From the NCBI RefSeq assembly GCF_014117325.1, contig NZ_CP059732.1, positions 5,531,001 through 5,595,000 of the forward strand: a DNA stretch of 64,000 bases, given 5' to 3'. The translations under genes were made by a program, and so were the position numbers. Every line of letters starts with the position of its first letter. Positions within the stretch are counted from its first letter, which is position 1. Shown here in pieces: positions 52,829 to 61,463 of this stretch. A model generated the notes under the pieces. That model did not search any database and had not been told where the DNA came from. It worked only from the letters and a program-made list of their open reading frames with translations. This DNA is from Spirosoma foliorum (GTDB lineage: Bacteria; Bacteroidota; Bacteroidia; Cytophagales; Spirosomataceae).

Positions 52829-53410
52829 CTAAAGAACTGGCAACTGGCTACGTTGAAAAATAGTCTGATAATCGATAAAAGCCTGACCCGCAGCAGCCAC
52901 CACTTCATCGGCGTGGGCCTCTCCTTCGCGGGTTATGAATGCGCCAAAGTTCTTCCAGTTACTTCCGGTAGATGCCCCATATCCCTGATAAAATCGAGCG
53001 TGCGTGAGTAACGGCAGAATGGCGGGGTTTTTCTGTAACATTCTCCAGATTACCGTTCCGCCCAACATCGACCCTTCGCCAACATAAGCCGCACCCAGCA
53101 AGGAAACTGGTGACCAATCAGCAAATAACTCAGGCATAACCTGCGGCACTGCCTCATTCAGATTGGCCAAATCGTCCAGCAGCCAGGCTGTTTTCCGACG
53201 CGTATCTGGCTCATAGTCTTTGAAAAACTCAGGGTATTGATCAATTGCCGTTTCAAGCGCCTGATGAAATATGAAATGGGTTCGGAGCAGATGACTATAT
53301 TCCTCTACTGAAAGCGTTCCGTTTTGTAAGGCTTCGGTATAAAACTGTTGTTCAGTCTGTTCGTGTAGGGGACGGGTTTCGTTCCGTAAACGCTCTAATA
53401 AAGTGCTCAT
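52829..53410 (-). CDS. Biliverdin-producing heme oxygenase
   Basis: The 193-residue protein matches bacterial heme oxygenases of the BphO type: ETRPLHEQTEQ with the proximal heme ligand H16, FHQALETAI, and YVGEGSMLGGTVIWRML as the distal helix with Gly residues. It opens heme to biliverdin IX-alpha, the chromophore of the phytochrome encoded two genes upstream. It is the last gene of the bphP operon, 18 bp after the response regulator. Confidence 0.9.
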   Translation of the reverse strand: MSTLLERLRNETRPLHEQTEQQFYTEALQNGTLSVEEYSHLLRTHFIFHQALETAIDQYPEFFKDYEPDTRRKTAWLLDDLANLNEAVPQVMPELFADWSPVSLLGAAYVGEGSMLGGTVIWRMLQKNPAILPLLTHARFYQGYGASTGSNWKNFGAFITREGEAHADEVVAAAGQAFIDYQTIFQRSQLPVL

Positions 53411-53428
53411 TGAAGGTGTTGAGTAAAT

Positions 53429-53860
53429 CTACTTCGTATCGATTCGGGCATTGTTCTCAAGCCAGAAATCGCACAGTTTACTAAGTAAGGTTCCGGTAGC
53501 CTGATAACTACCTGGCTTCACGATATAGGCATTCACACCAGCTTCATACGCTGACTTTATATCGCGCGGGCTATCGGATGTGCTAAACGCAACGATGGGC
53601 ACAAACCGGGTTCGATCGATGGAGCGGGCCTGCTGTACAACTTCGACACCGCTCAGACCATCCAGATTCAAATCCAGCAACACCAGTTTAGGCAACGAAT
53701 GTGGCTGGTTTTTATAGCGCCCCTGGCCCGTCAGATAATCGACAGCTTCTGAGCCACTGTCCATAACAGTGTACGTAAACGGGCGATTCAGCTTCTGCAT
53801 CAGGCGACTGAATATGTCCGCATCGTTCGGATTATCTTCAATATATAATACGTCAACCAT
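53429..53860 (-). CDS. Single-domain response regulator (Rcp1-like)
   Basis: The 143-residue receiver has the acidic pair (LYIEDNPND), the phosphoacceptor D63 (LVLLDLNLDG), AFSTSDSPRD and the Lys in YIVKPG. It has no output domain and resembles the Rcp1 regulators of cyanobacterial phytochromes. Only 3 bp separate it from bphP, so it is the likely phosphate acceptor of that kinase. The downstream action of its signal is unknown. Confidence 0.92.
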   Translation of the reverse strand: MVDVLYIEDNPNDADIFSRLMQKLNRPFTYTVMDSGSEAVDYLTGQGRYKNQPHSLPKLVLLDLNLDGLSGVEVVQQARSIDRTRFVPIVAFSTSDSPRDIKSAYEAGVNAYIVKPGSYQATGTLLSKLCDFWLENNARIDTK

Positions 53861-53863
53861 GAG

Positions 53864-56104
53864 CTAGGCGTGTGTCGTCAGTGGAAATGCAACAGAAAAC
53901 GTGGTACCCCGATCTGGTTCACTATGAAACCAGATTTTGCCCTGATGCCGGTTAATGATCCGCTTCACAATAGCCAAACCAACGCCAGTGCCCTCAAACT
54001 GACGGGCATTTTCCAATCGCTTGAATAAATCAAACATCTTGCCAGCTTGCTTCATATCGAAGCCGATGCCGTTATCTTCTACCGAATAAATAACCTCATC
54101 GTCTGTTTGCCGACCATTTACCTGTATAACTGCTTTGGGAGTCAGTCTGGTATATTTTGCTGAATTCCCAATCAGGTTTGTAAATAATTGCAATACCATG
54201 GTTGGATCGGCCGAAATGGCTGGCGTCTCTCCAATGTCAATCTGTAAAGACCGATCTTTAGCTGTTACCATAATTTCCTCCCGGATGCCTTCCAGCAGTT
54301 GACGCATATCGACCTTTTCAGTGCTTAAATCGGTGCGTCCCATCCGCGAATAGTACAGAATATGCCGGATGAGGCTCCGCATTCGATCCGTTGAATCAAT
54401 GATTTTCTGAAACAGAGCCTGCGCATCGGGATTCAGTTCAGCTCCGTACTCTTCAAGCAGTATTTCGGAGTAGCAGCGAATCGACGATAAAGGGGTTCTT
54501 AAATCATGCGATACGGTGTAGCTAAAGGCATCCAGTTCTTCATAGGCTACTTGTAAACGCTGATTTAGCAGCCGGATTTCATTCGCCTGCCTTGTTACAA
54601 CCTGCAAAATATCTTCGCGCAACTTAACAACAGCCCCTATTTCGGCTTCGCTCCAGGGACTCGATGTATTGCGTACAATTTCGATCCAGGCGGCAAAACT
54701 CGTTCGGGGATTGATGCGCTGCTGCCCATCGGAGGTAACCGTAACGGGTTTATCGGGATTACCCGCCCAGGTAACTTCCTGAATCTGCTCAGGCTTAAAC
54801 CAGAATACATATTCTTTCAACTCCCGCGACAACTCAATCGCCAGCAAGCCAGCACCTACATCCCGAAAAGCTTCAGCCGGAGGATACAGATTCGGAAGTT
54901 GACTGGTTTCCAGAAATGTTTCGGTGTCGGTTGTGGGGAGCCAATCCGCCAAGGCCCGAATATCAGCTTCATCGGGCGTCTGCCCCAGTTGGTAAACTTT
55001 ATCATTGAACACTAAGGCAGCACCGGTTGCCTCGGTCATGTTCAGCACTGTTACGGGCGATTTGACTAGTGCCCGCACAACGTCGTCCGTAAAAATTAAC
55101 TGCTCGTGAAGCCGTTGCCCATTCTGGGTGTATTGCAGCAGGTTTGTCTTGTCTTCTTCATCTTTACGAAACTCTAAAGCTGCCGAGAGTAATTGGCTGA
55201 CAAACTTAGCCGCCTGCCGAGCCGGATAATCGACAAAATGGGGTGTTGTATTATGGCACGAAATCAGCCCCCACAATTCACCCCGATACATTAACGAAAT
55301 ACTCATGGATGCCTGCACACCCATGTTCCTCAGGTATTCAATATGAACCGGTGAAACAGCTCGGAGCACCGAATGCGTAAGATCGAGCGGGCGATCGCTG
55401 GGCCAATCTGAATCAGATAAAATTTTGGATGGCGTACTGGTTGCATCGGCAATCAATCGCACCAGATTGATTTTATATAATTCGCGGGCCTGCCGGGGAA
55501 TATCCGAAGCCGGGTAATGCAAGCCCAGGTAGGGTTCTAAGTCGTCGTCTTTTTCTTCGGCAATTACTTTACCATGCCAATCGGCGCCAAACCGATACAC
55601 CATGACCCGATCGAAACCAATAATCGTTTTTACACGCCGGGCCGTATTCTGAAGCAAGTCGACCAGGGTTCGGCTCGACTGCACTTCCGTTAGCGCCTGC
55701 GCCAGTAATTGCTGATTGATCAGCGCATTCCGTTCATCGCCACTGGGTTCCCATTCGAGCAGAATAAGCCCTAAATATTGGTGAATAATCAGATTCCAGA
55801 CTTGTCCATTCAGGGTTACCCGATTTGGATTCATGGTATCCCACGAATCATTCCGGCAACCTACATTCAAGAGTTCTACCAGTGTGTTTCCTGGCACACT
55901 TGTTTCCGCCAACAGTGCCTGTACAGGCTGCCCCAGCAACTGAGTCGGTGCAATGCCAACCAGCTCAGCGATATTGTCACTGACGTGTACAATGGTATAA
56001 GTATCGGGTTGAATAGCTACTAAATACCCATGCGACTGGATATGGCCGAGAATATGGATCGGCTCGCGCTCACAGTTTGTCAGATCAACAGGTAATGAAT
56101 TCAT
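53864..56104 (-). CDS. bphP: Bacteriophytochrome histidine kinase
   Basis: The 746-residue protein has the chromophore Cys at C11 (TNCEREPIHILGHIQ), a PAS domain (to about 110), a GAF domain with HYPASDIPRQARELY and SPVHIEYLRNMGVQASMS, a PHY domain with the tongue motif PRTSFAAW, then HisKA with H533 (VSHDLRTPLSSI) and HATPase_c (DNGIGFD, GTGVGLAIVKRI). It is a red/far-red light-switched kinase using biliverdin. The GAF segment reads CHNTTPHF where many bacteriophytochromes have CHH. It heads an operon with a response regulator and heme oxygenase. Confidence 0.94.
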   Translation of the reverse strand: MNSLPVDLTNCEREPIHILGHIQSHGYLVAIQPDTYTIVHVSDNIAELVGIAPTQLLGQPVQALLAETSVPGNTLVELLNVGCRNDSWDTMNPNRVTLNGQVWNLIIHQYLGLILLEWEPSGDERNALINQQLLAQALTEVQSSRTLVDLLQNTARRVKTIIGFDRVMVYRFGADWHGKVIAEEKDDDLEPYLGLHYPASDIPRQARELYKINLVRLIADATSTPSKILSDSDWPSDRPLDLTHSVLRAVSPVHIEYLRNMGVQASMSISLMYRGELWGLISCHNTTPHFVDYPARQAAKFVSQLLSAALEFRKDEEDKTNLLQYTQNGQRLHEQLIFTDDVVRALVKSPVTVLNMTEATGAALVFNDKVYQLGQTPDEADIRALADWLPTTDTETFLETSQLPNLYPPAEAFRDVGAGLLAIELSRELKEYVFWFKPEQIQEVTWAGNPDKPVTVTSDGQQRINPRTSFAAWIEIVRNTSSPWSEAEIGAVVKLREDILQVVTRQANEIRLLNQRLQVAYEELDAFSYTVSHDLRTPLSSIRCYSEILLEEYGAELNPDAQALFQKIIDSTDRMRSLIRHILYYSRMGRTDLSTEKVDMRQLLEGIREEIMVTAKDRSLQIDIGETPAISADPTMVLQLFTNLIGNSAKYTRLTPKAVIQVNGRQTDDEVIYSVEDNGIGFDMKQAGKMFDLFKRLENARQFEGTGVGLAIVKRIINRHQGKIWFHSEPDRGTTFSVAFPLTTHA

Positions 56105-56523
56105 TGAGTGCTTTCGGGTAGTTAACTACCAATAATAGCTGATATGGTCCAGTTAAGAGATCGGAGCAATAGCATGCAATATAAGCATACAGATGCCAGA
56201 TTCAACATACATATGATTAACTCCCTGGGACATCGGCTGTTCAGATAAATTTGACTAAAACAGTAAATGGGCGTTACCAAATGCATTTAGATACAGGCAT
56301 GGTTTACATGACTCTTTGGAACCTAAAGAATCTCTAGATTCACGGCTATTCATAGGTTTGCGTACTGAAGTTTAGAGTTATTTTTTTGTCATTCCGACGC
56401 AAGGAGGAATCTCAAAGTAGCTTATTAGTCAAGCTTGACCGGGCCGCCGGAGCGGATTCCTCCTTGCGTCGGAATGACAAAAAACTAGTTAATTAACAAT
56501 TTCGTCGAAAACGCTTTTTCGTT
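56105..56523. other. Divergent intergenic region between bphP and rbsK
   Basis: This 419-bp region holds no gene. It carries a palindrome at 56382-56484 and otherwise AT-rich sequence; no clear -7 box was recognised for either gene. Confidence 0.5.
56382..56484. repeat. GTCATTCCGACGCAAGG palindrome, copy 1
   Basis: Perfect 30-bp arms (56382-56411, 56455-56484) with a 43-bp loop, starting and ending in T/A runs. A relative is at 61361-61461. It lies in a divergent promoter region rather than after a gene. Confidence 0.85.
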
Positions 56524-57426
56524 ATGCCAAATCAGATTTTGGTGGTTGGTAGTTCAAATACCGATATGGTCGTGAAGACCCAAAAATTACCCGCACCGGG
56601 CGAAACCGTACTGGGCGGTACATTCCTGATGAATCCGGGTGGTAAGGGAGCCAATCAGGCAGTTGGTGCCGCCCGACTGGGTGGTCAGGTGACCTTTGTT
56701 GCCAAGGTTGGCAATGATATTTTTGGTCAACAGGCTGTGGCGGGTTTCCAACAGGAAGGCATCAACACTAGCTACATACTGACCGATACGGAACACCCAT
56801 CGGGCGTTGCACTGATTAATGTGGATGCTTCGGGCGAAAACTGTATCACGGTGGCTCCGGGTTCAAACGCCCATCTGCAAGCCAACGAAACCGACGCAGC
56901 CCTGCAAACAGCAAGCGCCGACGCCCTGGTCCTTCTCCAACTCGAAATTCCGCTTCCCACCGTCGAGCATGTGGTGAAGCAGGCTGCCCAACAAGGGTTG
57001 CGCGTTATTCTGAACCCTGCCCCTGCTCAGGAACTTCCAGCCGATTTATTTCAGCATCTTTTTTTAATCACGCCCAACGAAACCGAAGCCGAACTATTCA
57101 CGGGGGTTCGTGTAACAGACTTACCCACGGCTAAGCAAGCCGCTCAAAAACTCCATGAAATGGGCGTATCGAATGTTGTTATTACGCTTGGTTCAAAAGG
57201 GGCTTACTTCTCCACGGGTACTGAGGACCAGCTTATCGAGACGGCAACCGTCAAAGCCATTGACACGACAGCGGCAGGCGATTGCTTCAATGGCGCACTG
57301 ACCGTAGGGCTGGCCGAAGGGCAGTCGTTACCCGATGCAATCGCCTTTGCCTGCAAAGCCGCTTCGATTTCGGTTACGCGCATGGGTGCTCAAGCCTCTA
57401 TGCCTAAGCGGGAGGAAGTAGTGTAG
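56524..57426 (+). CDS. rbsK: Ribokinase
   Basis: The 300-residue PfkB-family kinase has VVGSSNTDMVV, MNPGGKGANQAVGAARLGG, the ATP/substrate motif DTTAAGDCFNGAL with catalytic D253, and HPSGVALI. It phosphorylates ribose to ribose-5-phosphate. The next gene on the strand is a secreted ADP-ribosylglycohydrolase-family protein, which may release ribose, so a ribose or ADP-ribose salvage role is inferred. No ribose transporter is near. Confidence 0.92.
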   Translation: MPNQILVVGSSNTDMVVKTQKLPAPGETVLGGTFLMNPGGKGANQAVGAARLGGQVTFVAKVGNDIFGQQAVAGFQQEGINTSYILTDTEHPSGVALINVDASGENCITVAPGSNAHLQANETDAALQTASADALVLLQLEIPLPTVEHVVKQAAQQGLRVILNPAPAQELPADLFQHLFLITPNETEAELFTGVRVTDLPTAKQAAQKLHEMGVSNVVITLGSKGAYFSTGTEDQLIETATVKAIDTTAAGDCFNGALTVGLAEGQSLPDAIAFACKAASISVTRMGAQASMPKREEVV

Positions 57427-57430
57427 TGAT

Positions 57431-57542
57431 GTGGTGTCGGGTTCTTCAACCCGACATTCGCAGGTTTCTCAAAACCTAATTAACTATAACACTCGGTTTT
57501 AAGAAACCTCGCTAGTGGCAGGTTTAAGAACCTGCCACCACG
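57431..57542. repeat. Compound palindrome with hairpins inside the arms, after rbsK
   Basis: The two ends (57431-57475 and about 57495-57542) align as complements with several mismatches, and each arm contains its own hairpin: GTCGGGTTCTTCAACCCGAC and GGCAGGTTTAAGAACCTGCC. The stem could therefore form a cruciform. It begins 5 bp after the rbsK stop. Confidence 0.7.
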
Positions 57543-57584
57543 AATGCCACTAATTAACCCCAACCCCCAAACCAAATCATTTCA

Positions 57585-59135
57585 ATGAAACTCCTTTCCC
57601 TCTCTATACTTACACTAGTCTTGTCAGCCACGATTCCCCCTGCCAAAACAGGAGCACCCGCTACTGTGACGCTTTCCAAAACCATGCTTCAGGATAAAAT
57701 AAAAGGCGGCTGGGCAGGTCAGGTTATCGGTTGCACGTTCGGTGGGCCGACCGAGTTTCGATTTACGGGCACGATGATCAACGCTTACCAGCCCATTCCG
57801 TGGTACGACGGCTATATCAAGAAAACCATGACCGACAACCCAGGCCTGTACGACGACCTGTATATGGACCTGACGTTCGTGGATGTTTTTGAGAAAAAGG
57901 GGCTTGACGCGCCCATTGCCGAACATGCCAATGCGTACGCAAAAGCTGATTACATGCTCTGGCACGCGAACCAGGCGGGTCGATATAATATTTTGAATGG
58001 GATGAAAGCGCCCGCTTCAGGGCACTGGCTCAACAATCCTCATGCCGATGACATTGATTTCCAGATCGAAGCGGATTTTTCGGGACTGATGGCTCCCGGC
58101 ATGCCCAACACAGCGGTGAAAATTGGTGATTCAATTGGCCACATCATGAACTATGGCGATGGCTGGTATGGTGGTGCGTACGTGGGTGCTATGTACTCGC
58201 TGGCGTTTGTCTCTAAAGATGTGAATTACATTGTGAAGGAGGCTTTAAAAACCATTCCCGCTCAGAGTACATTTTATCAATGTATTGCCGATGTCATTAA
58301 ATGGCACGATCAATTTCCGAACGACTGGAAACGCAACTGGTTCGAGATCGAACGAAAATGGTCCGACGACATTGGCTGTCCCGATGGCGTGTTTCACTCC
58401 TTTAACATCGACGCCAAAATAAACTCGGCCTATATTGTCCTGGGACTTCTGTACGGGGGCGGTGATTTCACGAAAACGATGGAAATCAGTACACGTGCCG
58501 GTCAGGATTCCGACTGTAATCCAGCTTCAGCCGGTGGCATTCTGGGCACTATGCTGGGCTACGATCACATTCCGGCCTATTGGAAACAGGGCTTGAAAGA
58601 AGCCGAAGATATTGACTTCAAATACACGACCATGTCGCTCAACGATGTGTATGCCATGAGCATGAAGCACGCCCTGCAAGTTGTGGAGCGGAACGGCGGC
58701 AAAATCAACGGAGATCAGGTTACGCTTGCCCTCCAAACACCCAAAGCCGTGCGATTGGAACAAGCCTTTACAGGGCATTATCCCGTGCTGGCGCGAGGGA
58801 TTCACAAAGAAATAGACGGCGAGTATAGCTTCGATTTCGATGGTACGGGCTTTGTTCTCAAAGGTGAAGCGAAGCCTAAATCGCGCAACGCATGGGATTA
58901 TAAAAGCGACTTCGCCTTCAACGTTGAGCTATACATTGATGGCCAGAAAATCGAAACGGCCAAACTACCCGTCGATTTTACCCACCGTCGGCATGAACTG
59001 TTCTGGCGTTACCAGCTTCCTAAAGGCAAACATAACGTACGCCTAAAGGTATTGAATCCGGATGCGGAACACATCGTGCGCATGGGTGAATTACTCGTTT
59101 ACAGCGATAAGCCAGTTCCCTCAAAGCTCCATTGA
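57585..59135 (+). CDS. Secreted ADP-ribosylglycohydrolase-family protein
   Basis: The 516-residue protein has a signal peptide (about 1-22). The ADP-ribosylglycohydrolase fold (about 30-380) is marked by KIKGGWAGQVIGCTFGG, the acidic LYDDLYMDLTF and the magnesium-binding TRAGQDSDCNPASAGG. A beta-rich C-terminal domain of about 130 residues (VRLEQAFTGHYPVLARG, then ELFWRYQLPKGKHNVRLKV) is extra. Family members remove ADP-ribose from proteins or act on ribosyl compounds; here the enzyme is exported. rbsK upstream supports a ribose-releasing role. Its stop lies inside a 25-bp palindrome arm. Confidence 0.85.
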   Translation: MKLLSLSILTLVLSATIPPAKTGAPATVTLSKTMLQDKIKGGWAGQVIGCTFGGPTEFRFTGTMINAYQPIPWYDGYIKKTMTDNPGLYDDLYMDLTFVDVFEKKGLDAPIAEHANAYAKADYMLWHANQAGRYNILNGMKAPASGHWLNNPHADDIDFQIEADFSGLMAPGMPNTAVKIGDSIGHIMNYGDGWYGGAYVGAMYSLAFVSKDVNYIVKEALKTIPAQSTFYQCIADVIKWHDQFPNDWKRNWFEIERKWSDDIGCPDGVFHSFNIDAKINSAYIVLGLLYGGGDFTKTMEISTRAGQDSDCNPASAGGILGTMLGYDHIPAYWKQGLKEAEDIDFKYTTMSLNDVYAMSMKHALQVVERNGGKINGDQVTLALQTPKAVRLEQAFTGHYPVLARGIHKEIDGEYSFDFDGTGFVLKGEAKPKSRNAWDYKSDFAFNVELYIDGQKIETAKLPVDFTHRRHELFWRYQLPKGKHNVRLKVLNPDAEHIVRMGELLVYSDKPVPSKLH

Positions 59136-59187
59136 TTGTTTGTTTTATATGCCATATCTCCAAGATATGGCATATAAAACAAACAAT
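59135..59187 (+). terminator. 25-bp perfect hairpin overlapping the stop codon
   Basis: Arms 59135-59159 and 59163-59187 pair perfectly across a 3-nt loop; the left arm starts on the last base of the upstream stop. The next gene starts 17 bp downstream, so it may also hold the leader of that gene. Confidence 0.85.
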
Positions 59188-59204
59188 ATACATTATGCCA
59201 CCTC

Positions 59205-60407
59205 ATGTCCCGCCATTGGTTCTTTTTTCTTCTGTTACTGACCCTGTCAGCTTCGGCCCAGAAACCGATTCCACCTTCGCTTCATGCCGATCCTGCCGGT
59301 GCCTTAACGACGTATCAGCAAAATCTGGCTAAGCTCCGACAGCACTATCCAAATCGTCGCGAACTGCCCGATCTGAAGTTTTTCCTTTTTGGCATGGGCG
59401 ATCGCTTAAAACTGATCTACCGAAAAGGGCGGCTGCTGAACGCACTAACGGGCAATATTGAAGAACAATGGCATGTGAAAGAGGAGATTATCGTCCCCTC
59501 CGAATATCTGGTGCAATTGACGCTGGCCGATGGGCAAACCATACAGATTCGCGAAGATGAAACGGGTGTGTGGCTCTTACAGACAGGCAAACGACCCAGG
59601 CTTATTCCTGGTACTCGCAGTCGATTGCTATTGCCCCACTTTGCCGATCATCCGTACGGGCCAATACTGCGGGTGCTGCATCAGGAAGTTCTTATCAATG
59701 TGATCAACGGGCGGCCGACTCCCAACTTTCTGGTCTATCTTAAACCCTGGTATCGTGATGCGGCATTAATGGCTATGGTGATGCGGGAGACCAATAATCT
59801 CTCGCTCATCAACGATTGGATCATGGCGATTCGTGATCCATTCGATCGCAACAATCACGGAATTCCGGAAACAGATAATCTGGGCGAAGTCTTATTTCTG
59901 ACCTCGTTAGTAGCCGATAAAAGTCATCCCGTGGTGCAGATGGTGCGGGATTCTGTCAGGAACTTTCAAAAGGACACGTACATCATCGGTAAAACGGACA
60001 ATGCCGAACACCCAGTTTTCCAGACCAATTGGCTCAAATATGGGTTAAAATCGCTTGGGCTGCCTGATCCGTATGTCCTTCCAAAACAATACGACAGTTA
60101 TGCTTCCCTCTGTTGGTGGAATTCGGCAACTGAGGCTGTCACTCCCACTAAATTCGACGAACGCTTAGCGGCCAATCGCCCTTATTTAGCCTGGGCCGAG
60201 GATCATTTCTATAACCAATCTGGCGTTTCCGAAAAACGAGCTATAGTTGGCAACCTTGATTATCCGCTGAGCTGGGAACAGCAATCTAGCTCAGCTCACT
60301 ATCCTGGCCTGACTGTATTGGATAAAGAATTTGTGAAGCAGAAACTGGCTTTTCCCCATGCCTGGCACGCAGCCGAGATGTTTCTGTTGTTATTGGACAG
60401 TAAATAA
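59205..60407 (+). CDS. Secreted protein of unknown function, 400 residues
   Basis: A signal peptide (about 2-18, ending SASAQ) precedes a mature part with an N-terminal beta region (FLFGMGDRLKLIYRKG, LTLADGQTIQIRED) and a mainly helical second half (PNFLVYLKPWYRDAALMAMVM, RDPFDRNNHGIPETDNLGEVL) that resembles an alpha/alpha toroid of polysaccharide-processing enzymes. No family is recognised. The upstream gene and the sulfatase nearby fit an extracellular saccharide context. Confidence 0.65.
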   Translation: MSRHWFFFLLLLTLSASAQKPIPPSLHADPAGALTTYQQNLAKLRQHYPNRRELPDLKFFLFGMGDRLKLIYRKGRLLNALTGNIEEQWHVKEEIIVPSEYLVQLTLADGQTIQIREDETGVWLLQTGKRPRLIPGTRSRLLLPHFADHPYGPILRVLHQEVLINVINGRPTPNFLVYLKPWYRDAALMAMVMRETNNLSLINDWIMAIRDPFDRNNHGIPETDNLGEVLFLTSLVADKSHPVVQMVRDSVRNFQKDTYIIGKTDNAEHPVFQTNWLKYGLKSLGLPDPYVLPKQYDSYASLCWWNSATEAVTPTKFDERLAANRPYLAWAEDHFYNQSGVSEKRAIVGNLDYPLSWEQQSSSAHYPGLTVLDKEFVKQKLAFPHAWHAAEMFLLLLDSK

Positions 60408-60409
60408 TT

Positions 60410-60488
60410 TTTTTGACAGGATTTACTGGATAAAACAGGATTTGTACGTTGGTTAAATCCTGTTTTATCCTGTAAATCCTGTCAAAAA
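60410..60488. terminator. ACAGGATT-type palindrome between convergent genes
   Basis: 34-bp arms (60410-60443, 60455-60488) with one mismatch and an 11-bp loop, containing ACAGGATTT, ACTGGATAA and ACAGGATTT units of 9-10 bp. It starts 3 bp after one stop and ends 9 bp before the other. It is related to 16225-16298. Confidence 0.85.
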
Positions 60489-60497
60489 GAAACCATT

Positions 60498-61100
60498 TTA
60501 TCGGTTGCCCGCAATCGTAAGACCCGCTTTTACGGTTAAGTACGAATTATCGGCTGTCATGGTCAGACCGGAGGTAGCGGTCTTAACACTGGTATCGCCA
60601 ACGAGGTTGTAGGCCGCTTCCAGATGCCAAATTTTATACTTAATGCCAAGTCTCCCCATTCCGCCCAGGTTAGCCGTGACGGGTAATGGATACGAAATGG
60701 AATTATAAATGGGCGTACTTTTTTCAGCATAATAAAGTCCGATCCCAGCTCCAATATAAGGTTTAAGCGCAGAGCCCGTATTGACCACGTAATTAGCGGT
60801 CAACACCCCTGACATAATCGATTTCGTTTGGGTTGGAAACGAAAGATTATTATCAAGGTATTCCGTGCGCTGAACAAATGCCTGCTCAAGCCGAAAACCG
60901 AGGTCAAGGTTTTTGATAAACTTATCGAGTTCGTATTGCGGCTCAAGGCTATAAACGAAGCCCGCTTTCGCGAAATCGGTTTTGGGTGCCCGGTATGTTG
61001 GATCTGAAAATCCGCCAGCAATAGTCACTTTAAATGGTTTCTTTTGGGCAAACCCGGCAAAGGAAATTTGTAAGAGAAAAAGTAAGAATAACTTACGCAT
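60498..61100 (-). CDS. Outer-membrane beta-barrel protein, about 200 residues
   Basis: A signal peptide (MRKLFLLFLLQISFAGFAQ, ATG at 61100) is followed by eight or so amphipathic beta strands, e.g. KPYIGAGIGLYYAEK and GMGRLGIKYKIWHLEAAYN, ending in a strand LTVKAGLTIAGNR. This is the small OmpX/OmpW-like beta-barrel type; function is not specific. The longer frame to 61157 is rejected because it precedes the signal. Confidence 0.8.
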   Translation of the reverse strand: MRKLFLLFLLQISFAGFAQKKPFKVTIAGGFSDPTYRAPKTDFAKAGFVYSLEPQYELDKFIKNLDLGFRLEQAFVQRTEYLDNNLSFPTQTKSIMSGVLTANYVVNTGSALKPYIGAGIGLYYAEKSTPIYNSISYPLPVTANLGGMGRLGIKYKIWHLEAAYNLVGDTSVKTATSGLTMTADNSYLTVKAGLTIAGNR

Positions 61101-61463
61101 AAGATGAAAATGGTTTTTTGTAGACAATTGATGGTAGGAGTACAAAACGTTCGTCATCGTTGTAAAGGACCCAACAACCGTTGTCTATAGTCTTTACACC
61201 CAAAAGCCTGTTTACGTTGCAAAAGAACGAGTGAAAAGCTTGAGCACTAAATTTCAACGCAATATTAACTTGTTTTCTATTGGTTACAGTAGCGCCCTGT
61301 ATTTCTAAATGCTTCTTTAATCCGTTCGGGAAACTATGAATCCGTTTACTATTGCCTTGGAGCGTTTTTTGTCATTCTGACGAAGGAAGAACCTTAATAT
61401 TTACTTACCTGCGAGTGAAGATGCGTTAAGATCCTTCCTTCGTCAGAATGACAAAAACGCTCC
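61101..61463. other. Intergenic region upstream of the barrel gene, 363 bp
   Basis: No gene is present. It contains the GTCATTC palindrome copy 2 at its sulfatase end and an AT-rich leader of the barrel gene. Confidence 0.5.
61361..61461. repeat. GTCATTCTGACGAAGG palindrome, copy 2
   Basis: Arms of about 34-35 bp (61361-61395, 61428-61461) pair with few mismatches and include TTTTTGTCATTCTGACG, related to copy 1 at 56382-56484 (GTCATTCCGACG). It ends 2 bp before the sulfatase stop. Confidence 0.85.
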
